Assembly (NCBI RefSeq): GCF_003628535.1
Contig: NZ_RBCI01000009.1
Coordinates: 1 to 64,000 of the forward strand
Length of the DNA stretch: 64,000 nucleotides
Direction: 5' to 3'
DNA from: Flavisolibacter nicotianae
Lineage (GTDB): Bacteria > Bacteroidota > Bacteroidia > Chitinophagales > Chitinophagaceae
Part shown: piece by piece, positions 53,200 through 62,804 of the stretch
How the letters are laid out: each line of letters opens with the position of its first letter
Numbering within the stretch: the first letter of the stretch is position 1
Position numbers and translations under genes: made by a program
Notes under the pieces: model-generated
What the model was told of the DNA's origin: nothing
Seen by the model: only the letters and a program-made list of their open reading frames with translations
Databases searched by the model: none

Positions 53200-55293
53200 T
53201 TATTCGTGTTTGTCTACCGATGCCGGAGCTGGCAGTTGAACAATGAACGTGGTGCCTTCACCTTCCTGCGTCTCCACAAGCAACGCGCCGCCGTGACCTT
53301 TGGTGATGATGTCGTAGCTCAGCGAAAGGCCCAGGCCTGTTCCCTCACCGGTTGGCTTGGTGGTAAAAAAAGGCTGAAAGATCTTCGCCAGTGCTTTTTG
53401 CGGAATCCCCTTGCCGTTGTCCCTGACAATAATTTCAATTGCATTGACGCATTTTTTTGTGCTCACCCAAATCGTTGGCTCAAACCCTTCCCTGAGTTGT
53501 TTTTTCTTCTTGTAGATTTCATAAAAGGCATTGTTAAACAGGTTTAAAAGCACCCGGCCGATGTCCTGTGGTATCACGTTCACCTTGCCAATTACCGCAG
53601 CAAAATCCGTTTCGATGGTCGCATTGAACGCTTTGTCCTTTGCCCGCATACCGTGGTAACTCAGGCGCAGGTATTCATCTGCCAGTACATTGATGTCTGT
53701 CGGCTCTCTCTGGCCGGTGCTTTTGCGACTGTGCTGCAGCATGTTTTTCACAATGGCATCAGCCCGCCTTCCGTGATAGGAAACCTTTTCCAGGTTTTGC
53801 TGAATATCATCTGCCATTGCCACTGCATCCTCGCTCCTACCCTGCTGAAGCCCGTCTTTCATTTCGGTGATCAGTTCCAGGTTCAGCTCCGAAAAATTAT
53901 TGACGAAGTTGAGCGGGTTCTGGATCTCGTGGGCAATGCCGGCTGTGAGCTCACCCAGCGACGCCATCTTCTCCCGCTGGATCAACTGCGCCTGTGTCTC
54001 TTTTAACTGCACCAGGGAATCTTCGGCAATCTTGCGCTGGTTGTCTGTTTCTTCTTTTTGCTTTTTCAGCTCTTCGTACAGAGCCGCCAGCTCCTCGTTC
54101 TGCAAACGGAGGTTTTCGGCTTCCTGCTTTGTCTGTTCGATGCGGTGGGAGATCTGCAGGTTGATCACCTTTTCGGCCAGCGCATCTTTGTGCAATTCCC
54201 GCTCGATCTGGTTGTAGGTTTCCAGGCTTGCCAGCGCCTGCTCAAATTGCTCCAGCTTTTTATACGTGGTGTAATAGTGGAAATGTACATTGGCCAGCAG
54301 GTCCTGTGCCTTGATCTCATTGGCCAGCAAAAACGCTTCGTTCAAAAATACAAGCGCCGTCTGCCGCGCAGGAAAAGAACAAAGAGAAAGTTGCGAAAGA
54401 AAAAGTAGCGCTTCGGCCTGCCCCCGCTTGTCGTTGATGTCTTTGCGGATCTGCAAACTTTCGTTGGCGGTAGCAAGCGCCTTTTCTGTCCTGCCCTGCT
54501 TGTGATATACCTGGCTCAAATGAAACAGGGTGTTGGCAATGCCTTTTTTATCGCTGGTACACTGGCAAATACCAAGACTCTGTGTGCACATTTCAATAGC
54601 CTGCTCGTAAGCGCCGATCTTGTAGTAAGTAAATCCAATGTTATCGAGGCATCCTGCTTCGCCCCACTGGTCGCCGCTCGACCGGCGGATTTGCAGGCTT
54701 TGCTGGTAATAAGCAATCGCCTGCTGGTAGTCGCCGGTCTCAAAATAGATCTGCCCGATAAGGTTCAGTGCATAAGACTCAGCTACCCAGTGTCCAATTT
54801 CCCTGGCTGTTTTCAATCCCTCGAGCAGGTAGTGGATGGCTTTCTCGTAACTGCCCATGTATTTGTACGTCACGCCGAGATGGTAACAGGCCAGCGAAGC
54901 CTCTTCCAGGTAGTTGGTCCGGGTACAGATGTCCAGCGCCTTGAACAGGTTTTCCAGTGAGGCATCGAAATTGCCAAAGCTGCGGTGGATAATCCCGAAA
55001 TATTCATGCACTTCCGACAAGCCCCGGTTGTCGCCCATTTCAGCAAACAACACAAAGGCTTCGTCCAAGACGGCCTTTGCTTCCTTGTGTTTTGAGAGGC
55101 GGATGAGACCGAAACCGTAGGTCCGCAATCCCTCCGCCAAACCTTTTTTATAACCGGCTTGTCGTGACAGTTCGGCGGCTTCCTTTCCCATAGAAAAGGC
55201 CTTCCCCGAATCATTCACACGGATCTCCCATGCCCTGGCATTCAGGTCGTCAATTCTTTTCTGCAACTCGAACAAGGTGCTTTCGGTTTCCAT
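53200..55293 (-). CDS. Cytoplasmic TPR histidine kinase
   Basis: 697 residues, no signal peptide or membrane helices. About nine tetratricopeptide repeats fill 30-370 (for example YQQAIAYYQQSLQIRRSSG and YEQAIEMCTQSLGIC), then a coiled coil about 380-445. Kinase core with the usual [22 protein letters not shown]-box NNAFYEIYKKKK, DNGKGIPQ and [15 protein letters not shown]. TPRs normally bind peptides or other proteins, so this kinase probably senses an intracellular protein state. 15 bases after the VOC gene. Confidence 0.93.
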   Translation of the reverse strand: METESTLFELQKRIDDLNARAWEIRVNDSGKAFSMGKEAAELSRQAGYKKGLAEGLRTYGFGLIRLSKHKEAKAVLDEAFVLFAEMGDNRGLSEVHEYFGIIHRSFGNFDASLENLFKALDICTRTNYLEEASLACYHLGVTYKYMGSYEKAIHYLLEGLKTAREIGHWVAESYALNLIGQIYFETGDYQQAIAYYQQSLQIRRSSGDQWGEAGCLDNIGFTYYKIGAYEQAIEMCTQSLGICQCTSDKKGIANTLFHLSQVYHKQGRTEKALATANESLQIRKDINDKRGQAEALLFLSQLSLCSFPARQTALVFLNEAFLLANEIKAQDLLANVHFHYYTTYKKLEQFEQALASLETYNQIERELHKDALAEKVINLQISHRIEQTKQEAENLRLQNEELAALYEELKKQKEETDNQRKIAEDSLVQLKETQAQLIQREKMASLGELTAGIAHEIQNPLNFVNNFSELNLELITEMKDGLQQGRSEDAVAMADDIQQNLEKVSYHGRRADAIVKNMLQHSRKSTGQREPTDINVLADEYLRLSYHGMRAKDKAFNATIETDFAAVIGKVNVIPQDIGRVLLNLFNNAFYEIYKKKKQLREGFEPTIWVSTKKCVNAIEIIVRDNGKGIPQKALAKIFQPFFTTKPTGEGTGLGLSLSYDIITKGHGGALLVETQEGEGTTFIVQLPAPASVDKHE

Positions 55294-55308
55294 GCGAAAA
55301 CGCTTGTT

Positions 55309-55701
55309 TTACTTCATGTAAAACTCCCATTGAATGCGGTCGGGATCTTTGAAAGCCACGTAAAGCTTTTGCAGGGTCTCGTCTTTTTTCACACCGGTGT
55401 TTTCCACGCCGGCGTCGGCAAGGCCTTTGGCAAAGCGGTGAAGTTCGTCTTCCGTTTCACAGACCAGGGCAACGTGGTCTAGACCAATGTTGAAAGGCGT
55501 AAATACGGCGTCGGGGTTCCCGTTTGTTTCGGCTTTTTTAAACGCAACGATCACCTGTCCTGCGACAAAGGCGATCAGGTCGGGACTGTCAAGCGCCAGC
55601 GGCAAACCAAGGACGTTCTGATAAAAGTCTTTGGTCACCGAAAAATTTTTGCAGCGTAATGCAATGTGGTGAATGCCGGGAGTTTGCGGTTGGATAGCCA
55701 T
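55309..55701 (-). CDS. VOC family (glyoxalase-like) protein
   Basis: 130 residues forming one vicinal-oxygen-chelate module pair: HIALRCKNFSVTKDFYQNVLGLPL at the start, LDHVALVCETEDELHRF in the middle and VAFKDPDRIQWEFY at the end. Metal ligands are plausibly the His of HHIALR and DHVAL and the Glu of WEF. The family includes glyoxalases, dioxygenases and antibiotic-binding proteins; no subfamily can be chosen. Sits inside the kinase array with 15 bases to the next kinase and 83 to the previous gene. Confidence 0.82.
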   Translation of the reverse strand: MAIQPQTPGIHHIALRCKNFSVTKDFYQNVLGLPLALDSPDLIAFVAGQVIVAFKKAETNGNPDAVFTPFNIGLDHVALVCETEDELHRFAKGLADAGVENTGVKKDETLQKLYVAFKDPDRIQWEFYMK

Positions 55702-55784
55702 GGTTATAATTTTTTAATAGTGGCTGCTTTCAACAGGTACCCAGGTCCATAAAAATAGATGATGATTTTTTCTCCTGCAACGTA

Positions 55785-56189
55785 TCAACCGGTCACCGCC
55801 CGCGGATCAAAATGGTTTTCCTGCTCGATAATCCGGCTCTCTTCATTTACCGTAAAGCGGTCGGCTACGCGAAGTGTTACCGCAGGCGCTCTCAGTGAAA
55901 TTTCCGCCTCGCTGATGATACCGGACAAATCTTCCTGGATGTAATGACCAAGAATGTTCACCGTTATATCTTTCAACGCGGGCCCGAGTGGTAGCCACCA
56001 CTTTTCATAGACGTCTTTCCCGCTGGTCGGAACCAGCACGCCGCCAGGATCGAACGGTGTACGGATGGATGCCGTTTCCGCACAGGGGATGGTTTCAAAT
56101 TTTGCGTTGCGCAAGGACTCAAAATAGTCCTCTGCTACCTTTTTCAATTGCGCTACCCGGGTCGCGGCCGATAGTGATTCAAGATTCAT
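55785..56189 (-). CDS. SnoaL-like / NTF2-fold small protein
   Basis: 134 residues from ATG 56189, chosen for the strong AAGGAGG ribosome site right before it. The fold signal is a cystatin/NTF2-like cone (helix-rich start AATRVAQLKKVAEDYFESL, then beta strands ending ITVNILGHYIQEDL, EAEISLRAPAVTLRVADRFTVNEES). SnoaL-like proteins are small ligand-binding or isomerase enzymes. No catalytic residues can be assigned. It lies 28 bases downstream of a kinase gene. Confidence 0.68.
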   Translation of the reverse strand: MNLESLSAATRVAQLKKVAEDYFESLRNAKFETIPCAETASIRTPFDPGGVLVPTSGKDVYEKWWLPLGPALKDITVNILGHYIQEDLSGIISEAEISLRAPAVTLRVADRFTVNEESRIIEQENHFDPRAVTG

Positions 56190-56217
56190 AAATCCTCCTT
56201 TTGTTTTAATGAATCGA

Positions 56218-58191
56218 TCAGTGCGTTGTTTGGGAGTTGTCAAGTGGAAGCCGGATTACGAACGCCGCACCTTCCCCTTCTTCCGATTCCACCTTTAGTT
56301 CGCCGCCGTGGGCCTTCACCATATCGTAGCTGAGTGACAGGCCCAGGCCCAGGCCCGTTCCCTCTCCCGGCGGCTTGGTGGTGAAGAAAGGCTGGAAGAC
56401 TTTTTCTTTTGCATTTTCCGGAATGCCGGTGCCGTTGTCTTTGACCACGATGACAACGGAGTTTCTTTCTTTCCTTGTGCAAACATTCACTACCGGTCCA
56501 TAGGGTCCATTCAACTGCCTCTTCTTTGCACTGACAGCATAAAAGGCGTTGTTGAAAAGATTGAGCAGCACTCTTCCGATTTCCTGCGGTACCACGTCTA
56601 TTTTATCCAGGGTTTTGTCAAACTGCGTTTCCACCACCGCATCGAACGATTTGTCTCTTACCCGCATTCCGTGGTAAGAAAGTCGCAGGTAGTCTTCCGC
56701 CAGGGTATTGATATCTGTGGACTGCTTCTCTCCCTTTGACGTACGGCTATGTTCCAGCATGCCTTTCACGATGGCATCGGCCCGTCTGCCATGGTGCAGG
56801 ATTTTTTGCAGGTTTTCCGTTGCGGCATTGATTCCCTGGAGAACGGCGTCTTTTTTACCAGAACCGATTTCTTCTTTTACCTCGGCCAAAATTTCAATAT
56901 TGATATCCGAAAAGTTGTTGATAAAATTCAGTGGATTTTGTATTTCGTGGGCAATGCCCGCAGTCAGTTCACCCAAGGAAGCCATCTTCTCCCGTTGAAT
57001 CAACTGAGCTTGTGTCGACTTTAACTCCGCATAGGCCCGCTCTATTTTTGCTTTGGCTTTTTGCTTTTGGCGGTTGCCCTGCCATAGCACAACGGAGAGA
57101 AAAAGCAGAACCAGTAAGCCGGCAATCAGTGCATATATCTGTATCCTGCTTTTGTACTTCTCCTGGCCCGCCTTCATTTCTTCCTCCTTTAGCTTTGCGT
57201 TGAAGGCGACCTGCTGTATTTCGCGGTCTTTTTCGGTGTTGAAAATGGTGTCTTTTATCGCGTAACTACGCTCGGTATATTTAAGAGCGCTGTCTTTGTT
57301 CCCAATTGCTTTGTAGGCCTGTGCCAGGTTGCTGACTGCCTCCAGAAGATTTTTAAACTCTGATTGACTCTTCCATCCCTGTTCGACAATTTTTGCATAA
57401 TGAATCGTCGAATCGTATTGCCGCGCATTTTTGAAAAGCGTTGACATGCCGCTGTATATCTGTAATGTATCCCATGGAATTCCGTTTGGCACACATAAGG
57501 CCAGTGCTTCGCGATATTTTTCCAACGCCGGTTTATATTCCCCTTTCCTGTTTAGAATGGTTGCCAGTAGGTAAATAGGAAACTCCCACGTTGTGCCATT
57601 AAAAAGTTCATTCTGTGCAATGGATTTCTTCGTGAAAAAAAGAGCGGAGTCCAGTTTGTTCATTAACACGTACGTCTGCCCAATCTCTGCCAGTAACAAA
57701 GGAAACCAACGATGGCCGGGGAAAACAATTGACCCGTTAACCTTGTAGTCTTCGGCTATCTGCAAGCCAAGAAACGCATGGGACAGGGCTTTGCGATAGT
57801 CGCCTATTTCGCGATAAATGCCTTGCAACATGGCATGTGCATTGGCCATGCCGGCATGATCCCTACTGTCTTCGTAAATCGCCAAAGCATCCAGATTGGC
57901 CTGTATCGCCTGATTGAAATTGCTCTGCTGACCATAACAGTTTTGAAGAATCAAAAGGCAATCTGCTTCTCCTTTCTTATACCCAATTCTCCTGGCCAGT
58001 GACAGGCCTCTCTGCGCATACCAAGTAAGCGAATCCAACGGTTGCCCGTAACTTAATTGGACAAAAGCGTTGACTTCGGCACTATCGCCCTTGTGCTGGT
58101 TGATAAGGGCCCTCAGATCGCCTTCATTCTGCTGCGCATTGGCCGCATGAATGCCAAGCAAGAAAAGCACGATGATCAGCCTGTTTTTCAT
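56218..58191 (-). CDS. TPR histidine kinase with membrane anchor
   Basis: 657 residues. Signal peptide about 1-19, periplasmic TPR region about 40-340, one membrane helix about 350-372 ([19 protein letters not shown]), short coiled coil, then kinase core with [33 protein letters not shown] and DNGTGIPE. The G2 box reads [16 protein letters not shown], two residues longer than in the other four kinases here (see findings). The ATG 58191 overlaps the stop of the HAMP kinase by four bases. Confidence 0.93.
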   Translation of the reverse strand: MKNRLIIVLFLLGIHAANAQQNEGDLRALINQHKGDSAEVNAFVQLSYGQPLDSLTWYAQRGLSLARRIGYKKGEADCLLILQNCYGQQSNFNQAIQANLDALAIYEDSRDHAGMANAHAMLQGIYREIGDYRKALSHAFLGLQIAEDYKVNGSIVFPGHRWFPLLLAEIGQTYVLMNKLDSALFFTKKSIAQNELFNGTTWEFPIYLLATILNRKGEYKPALEKYREALALCVPNGIPWDTLQIYSGMSTLFKNARQYDSTIHYAKIVEQGWKSQSEFKNLLEAVSNLAQAYKAIGNKDSALKYTERSYAIKDTIFNTEKDREIQQVAFNAKLKEEEMKAGQEKYKSRIQIYALIAGLLVLLFLSVVLWQGNRQKQKAKAKIERAYAELKSTQAQLIQREKMASLGELTAGIAHEIQNPLNFINNFSDINIEILAEVKEEIGSGKKDAVLQGINAATENLQKILHHGRRADAIVKGMLEHSRTSKGEKQSTDINTLAEDYLRLSYHGMRVRDKSFDAVVETQFDKTLDKIDVVPQEIGRVLLNLFNNAFYAVSAKKRQLNGPYGPVVNVCTRKERNSVVIVVKDNGTGIPENAKEKVFQPFFTTKPPGEGTGLGLGLSLSYDMVKAHGGELKVESEEGEGAAFVIRLPLDNSQTTH

Positions 58192-60116
58192 TGACTATTT
58201 GTTGGCTTCTGTTCCTGAAAAGGTAACTGCACGATAAACGCTGTCCCCTCGCCTTCTTTGGTCTCTACGATAATTTCGCCCTTGTGTCCATTGGTAATGA
58301 TGTCGTAGCTGAGTGAAAGGCCTAGCCCTGTTCCCTCTCCGGCCGGTTTGGTGGTAAAGAAAGGCTGGAAGATTTTATCGATAATTTGCTGGGGGATACC
58401 GGTACCGTTGTCGCGGATGCATAACGCAACCCTGTCGCTTTCTTTTTTGGTGGTTATGGTGACAGTGGGTTCGAACGTTCCATTGAGCAGTTTCTTCTTT
58501 TCACTCACTGAATAAAAGGCGTTGTTAAACAGATTGAGCAGCACCCGTCCAATGTCTTCCGGCACAACGTTCAGTTTACCGATCTCCGGATCGAGGTTTT
58601 TTTCGATGACGGAACGAAAACTTTTGTTCTTGATTTGCATCTCTTCATAACTGGCATGGAGATAGGTTTCGATGAGCTCATTGAGATCGGTTTGCTCTTT
58701 TATTCCTTTTGATGCCCGGCTGTGCTTCAACATGCTCGATACGATGCTGGATGCTTTTTTCCCGTGCTGCACCATTTTCTGAAAATTTCCAGTGATGTCA
58801 TCCAGGAGGCTGTTGACGTTTTCCTTGTCGATTTCCACTTTGTTGATCTCCTCCCGCAACTCGTCGGCAAGATCTTCGCTCACTTCGGAAAAATTGACAA
58901 TAAAATTCAGCGGGTTTTTGATTTCGTGGGCAATGCCCGCGGTGAGCTCGCCCAAAGACGCCATTTTCTCCCGCTGGATCAGTTGCGCCTGCGTGGCTTT
59001 CAGGTCGTTGAGCGATTGCTGCAACTGCTTTGTCCGGGTTGCGACTTGAATTTCGAGGGTCTGCGCATAATTGGTCAATTCATCCTGCGCCTTTTTCATG
59101 CTTTGCGTCATGTGGTTGAAGTTCTCGGTCAGCAGTCCGATTTCGTCCCGCAATCCCACTTCCACATGCGTATCCAGTTGGCCGGCGTTCACCTTCTCCA
59201 CGCCTTCCAGCAGCCGTTCCAGCGGCCGGGTAAGGCTGGCCCGCAGCATCAACGGCATCAGGGTAACGATGAGCAGGGCCACCGACGGAACGATGATCAC
59301 GAGTCGGGTCAATCCCTGCTGCTGCGCCATTTGGGCAGCGAGATCGGCCGAGTAATCGGGTGGGTAAAATGTCATGGTGATGATGCAAAGAATCGTTGCC
59401 GCCACGATGAAAGAAAAGCCGGTGATCTTGGTTTGAAAACCCGCAGGCACAGCTGCCGTCACAATATAAAGAACGATGGAGGCAAGATTGCCAAGCCACA
59501 CAAACGAAAAATACGACCACGAACCCGGAACGGTAAGAAAGCCAAAGACAATGGAGATCGTGCTTCCGATCACATAGCAGCCGTTGATACCGGCATAGAT
59601 ATAATGCGCTTTGGAGGCTTTCGGATCGGTGCCATGCAGGTAGCGTGCCTTGCGCAGGGCCAGCGCAATCATCCACAGGGTAAAAAACGCACTAAAGACA
59701 AAAGCCGACATCCGGGTATAGGCAAAATTTCCCGTGCCGAAGAATTCGTTCCAGACAGCAAAGGCGAATTCTGCAAGGAAGAAAACAAGACTGATAAGGA
59801 ATACTTTTTTCCTTTCGCGAGGGAAGGGATCTGCCAGGAAGCAATAAACGTATTGGGTGTGGCAGATGAGCGTAAATGCAAGTCCCGGGATGAGGATGAA
59901 CGTGGCAGAAAGTTTTGGCAATAAAAGTCCTTCGTATTCCGGCGGAAGGCTGTAACGGACCATATTTTCCACCTGCCAGCAAAACAACGAGAAATAAAAA
60001 CCAAGGAGCCATTTCTTCGCATTGACGGGACGTTTCAGCCGCACAAGATGAACAACCATTCCTGCCGCCGTTAGCGCCAGAATCAGGGACATGACTGAAT
60101 GCGTGTGAAGCATCAT
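58188..60116 (-). CDS. Multi-pass membrane histidine kinase with HAMP domain
   Basis: 642 residues. About eight membrane helices up to residue 290, then HAMP about 291-345 (SLTRPLERLLEGVEKVNAGQL), coiled coil about 345-385, kinase core with phospho-His H397 in [30 protein letters not shown] and GEGTGLGLS. It lacks an extracellular ligand domain of appreciable size, so it may sense membrane or ion state. It lies 14 bases after the kinase at 60131 and overlaps the TPR kinase start. Confidence 0.93.
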   Translation of the reverse strand: MMLHTHSVMSLILALTAAGMVVHLVRLKRPVNAKKWLLGFYFSLFCWQVENMVRYSLPPEYEGLLLPKLSATFILIPGLAFTLICHTQYVYCFLADPFPRERKKVFLISLVFFLAEFAFAVWNEFFGTGNFAYTRMSAFVFSAFFTLWMIALALRKARYLHGTDPKASKAHYIYAGINGCYVIGSTISIVFGFLTVPGSWSYFSFVWLGNLASIVLYIVTAAVPAGFQTKITGFSFIVAATILCIITMTFYPPDYSADLAAQMAQQQGLTRLVIIVPSVALLIVTLMPLMLRASLTRPLERLLEGVEKVNAGQLDTHVEVGLRDEIGLLTENFNHMTQSMKKAQDELTNYAQTLEIQVATRTKQLQQSLNDLKATQAQLIQREKMASLGELTAGIAHEIKNPLNFIVNFSEVSEDLADELREEINKVEIDKENVNSLLDDITGNFQKMVQHGKKASSIVSSMLKHSRASKGIKEQTDLNELIETYLHASYEEMQIKNKSFRSVIEKNLDPEIGKLNVVPEDIGRVLLNLFNNAFYSVSEKKKLLNGTFEPTVTITTKKESDRVALCIRDNGTGIPQQIIDKIFQPFFTTKPAGEGTGLGLSLSYDIITNGHKGEIIVETKEGEGTAFIVQLPFQEQKPTNSQ

Positions 60117-60130
60117 TTTCCGGGAGCGTT

Positions 60131-61489
60131 TTAAAGTGGTATCGATACGATAAATTCACTTCCCTGCCCTTCTTTTGTTTCCACCTTCAGTTCACCGCCG
60201 TGGCCCTTGGTTACAATGTCGTAGCTTAACGACAACCCAAGACCAGTTCCCTCACCCGTTGGTTTTGTGGTAAAAAAAGGCTGGTAAATTTTTTCTTTTA
60301 CTTTTTCGGCAATGCCCATTCCATTGTCTTTGACACAGATCTCCAGTCTGCCGCCTCTTTTCCGGGTGCTTACTTGCACCGTCGGCTCGTAATCACTGCC
60401 TTTATTTTTCTTTTTCTCCGTTACGGCATAAAAGGCATTGCTGAACAGGTTGAGCAAGACCCGCCCGATCTCTTCGCCGTTGATGGTAACCTGTTTCAGC
60501 GCCGGGTCGAAATGGGTTTCGATGATCACGTTGAACATGCCGTCTTTTGCGCGGATGCCGTGATAGCTTAACCGCAGGTATTCTTCTACAAAAGCGTTAA
60601 TGTCAACCGGCTGTTTTTGTCCCGACGTTTTGCGGCTGTGTTGCAGCATGGCCTTTACAATCGAATCAGCCCTGTTGCCGTGTTCGTAAATTTTTTTCTG
60701 GTTCTCAACAAGGTCATGCAACAACAGCGACAAGGAGTCTTTTTCTTTGTTGCCAATCGCCATTTGGTTGATAGACTGCCCGATTTCTGCAGCCAGTTCT
60801 ACATTCAGCTCAGAAAAATTATTGATAAAATTTAATGGGTTTTTGATTTCATGGGCAATGCCCGCGGTGAGCTCGCCGAGCGACGCCATCTTCTCCCGCT
60901 GGATCAGCTGTGCCTGGGTGGCCTTCAGGTCTTGCAGCGCATGCAGCAGTTCTTCTTTTTGTTGTTGCAATTCGGCCGTCCGTTCGGCTACCAGCGCTTC
61001 CAGTTCGGCTTTGCGTGCCGTTACGATGCGGTGCTGTTCTTCTTCCTGGAGTCTTTTTCGGCGCTCTTCTTTCAGGGCTTTCAGTTGCTTTCGTGACAGG
61101 ATGAGCAGGGCGATCAGCCAGGTCGCGGCTACGGGATAAACATAGGCTTCGTATTGATACAAGGTGGGGCGGCCAGCCGGCCACAAAACAAGGAGGCTAT
61201 TTGAAACGATAGAGATGACAACAAGGGGCAAAACCGCATAGAGTGTCATGCGCACGGGAACAAACCGGGGTTCCCGGAACGAGAAGATAAGGATACCAAC
61301 CAATGCCAGGTGCCAGATCCATTGCGTGGCCGTTTCAATGCGCAGACCGTTTGTCAGAAAAAACAATACGGCGGACGCAAGCATCCCCCATTTCAACCGC
61401 CGCTCCCAGAGAGGGTAAGGCGAAAAGGTTTGCAGAATTTTCCGCAAACGCATCAGGAGAAGAAATGTTAACAGGGCTTCTAAAAACAT
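60131..61489 (-). CDS. Membrane histidine kinase, short sensor
   Basis: 452 residues. Four or so membrane helices in 1-130 (for example WGMLASAVLFFLTNGL and YAVLPLVVISIVSNSLLVL), a long coiled coil about 135-195, phospho-His H213 in AHEIKNPLNF, SNAFYAVTEKKK, DNGMGIAE and [10 protein letters not shown]. No periplasmic domain. It is separated from the kinase at 61710 by 220 bases, the widest gap in the array, where a second promoter could lie. Confidence 0.92.
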   Translation of the reverse strand: MFLEALLTFLLLMRLRKILQTFSPYPLWERRLKWGMLASAVLFFLTNGLRIETATQWIWHLALVGILIFSFREPRFVPVRMTLYAVLPLVVISIVSNSLLVLWPAGRPTLYQYEAYVYPVAATWLIALLILSRKQLKALKEERRKRLQEEEQHRIVTARKAELEALVAERTAELQQQKEELLHALQDLKATQAQLIQREKMASLGELTAGIAHEIKNPLNFINNFSELNVELAAEIGQSINQMAIGNKEKDSLSLLLHDLVENQKKIYEHGNRADSIVKAMLQHSRKTSGQKQPVDINAFVEEYLRLSYHGIRAKDGMFNVIIETHFDPALKQVTINGEEIGRVLLNLFSNAFYAVTEKKKNKGSDYEPTVQVSTRKRGGRLEICVKDNGMGIAEKVKEKIYQPFFTTKPTGEGTGLGLSLSYDIVTKGHGGELKVETKEGQGSEFIVSIPL

Positions 61490-61709
61490 GATCGTATTCC
61501 TGAAAATTTAGGTTGGTTTCTCGAGCCGGATGTAAAGGTGATTTTGTTTTTAAGGGCAGAATGTATCATGTTGAATCGCTGCGAACGACCTTTTCTCACC
61601 TTCCATACCGTACAGCGAGAGAATAAAACAAGCAGGCATGGTTGCAATCAAAAAAACGCCTGGCAGATACGGAGGCGGCATTCGCCGCATGGCTTTTTTC
61701 CCACCAGCA

Positions 61710-62762
61710 TTATCCCTTTTTTCGCGTTGTTTTGTTCAACACGATCGTAAACTCGGTTTCCTCGCCTTCAATGCTTTTCACTTTCAGTTCGCCGCCATGG
61801 GCTTTCACGATGTCGTAGCTCAGCGACAGTCCCAGGCCCGTTCCGGAACCGGCCGGCTTGGTGGTGAAAAAGGGCTGAAAAATTTTATCCATGGCGGCGG
61901 CTGGTATGCCAACACCATTGTCCTTCACGCGGATCTTGACCTGGTTGTCGTCAAGCCGGGTCATGACCTGGATCGTGGGCTCATAATCGTCGCCGGCTTT
62001 TTTCTTCCGTTCGGTCACAGCATAAAAAGCGTTGTTAAAAAGATTGAGCAAGACCCGCCCAATGTCCTGGGGAATCACGTCAATCTTCCCAATACGTTCG
62101 TCATAGCGGGTCTGCATGATTGCGTTGAATGCCTTGTCTTTTGCCCGCAGCCCATGGTAACTCAGGCGCAGGTATTCATCCACCAGGGAATTAAGATCGG
62201 TTGGCAGCGTTTGCCCGTCGCTTTTGCGGCTGTGCAGCAACATTCCTTTGACAATGGAGTCTGCCCGCTTGCCGTGATGGTTGATTTTTTGGAGGTTTTG
62301 TTTTACTTCTTCCATGATCACACCGGCTTCGTCCACGCGGCCATCCTGCAGGCACTCTTCAATTTCTTTCAGCAGGTCTTCTGTCAGCTCCGAAAAATTA
62401 TTGACGAAGTTGAGCGGGTTCTGGATCTCGTGGGCAATGCCGGCAGTGAGTTCACCCAGCGACGCCATCTTTTCCGCCTGGATCAGTTGCGCCTGGGCCG
62501 CTTTCAGGTCCATCAGGGCCCTGGTCAGGTCAATATTGGCTTGCTCTACCGCAAAGGTTTTCTTTTGCAATTCTTCGATGGTTTCTTCCAGTAAAATGGA
62601 AAGGGATTTTTTCTCCTTTTCGTATCGTCCCAGTTTGAATTCGGTTACGACCAGCGCTTTGTCGGCTTCCTTCAATGCCTGGTCCAGCGCCGCCTTTTCA
62701 GAGTCGGTCAGGGCCGTTAGAGCAGTGATGGCATCCACCATTTTCTTTAGTGCTTTGTGCAT
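61710..62762 (-). CDS. Soluble coiled-coil histidine kinase
   Basis: 350 residues, no membrane helix. Helical coiled coil about 1-90 (EKAALDQALKEADKAL, LLEETIEELQKKTF), phospho-His H111 in [11 protein letters not shown]-box NNAFYAVTERKKK, DNGVGIPA, GSGTGLGLS. No known sensor domain. It follows the FIST gene directly (42 bases), so FIST may be its sensor in trans, as known for other FIST gene pairs. Confidence 0.92.
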   Translation of the reverse strand: MHKALKKMVDAITALTALTDSEKAALDQALKEADKALVVTEFKLGRYEKEKKSLSILLEETIEELQKKTFAVEQANIDLTRALMDLKAAQAQLIQAEKMASLGELTAGIAHEIQNPLNFVNNFSELTEDLLKEIEECLQDGRVDEAGVIMEEVKQNLQKINHHGKRADSIVKGMLLHSRKSDGQTLPTDLNSLVDEYLRLSYHGLRAKDKAFNAIMQTRYDERIGKIDVIPQDIGRVLLNLFNNAFYAVTERKKKAGDDYEPTIQVMTRLDDNQVKIRVKDNGVGIPAAAMDKIFQPFFTTKPAGSGTGLGLSLSYDIVKAHGGELKVKSIEGEETEFTIVLNKTTRKKG

Positions 62763-62804
62763 CCGGTAGCTGTTTTATCGCTTGGGTTTTATCGTCCTTT
62801 CTAT

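Noticed and set aside
58722-59924. 400-codon plus-strand frame opposite the HAMP kinase
   Set aside because: Antisense to a complete kinase; no recognisable domain and a low-complexity charged tail.
50966-62762. Repeated DNA in the kinase cores as a mobile or repeat element
   Set aside because: Similarity follows the kinase domain borders and the conserved motifs, so it reflects gene duplication, not an insertion element.
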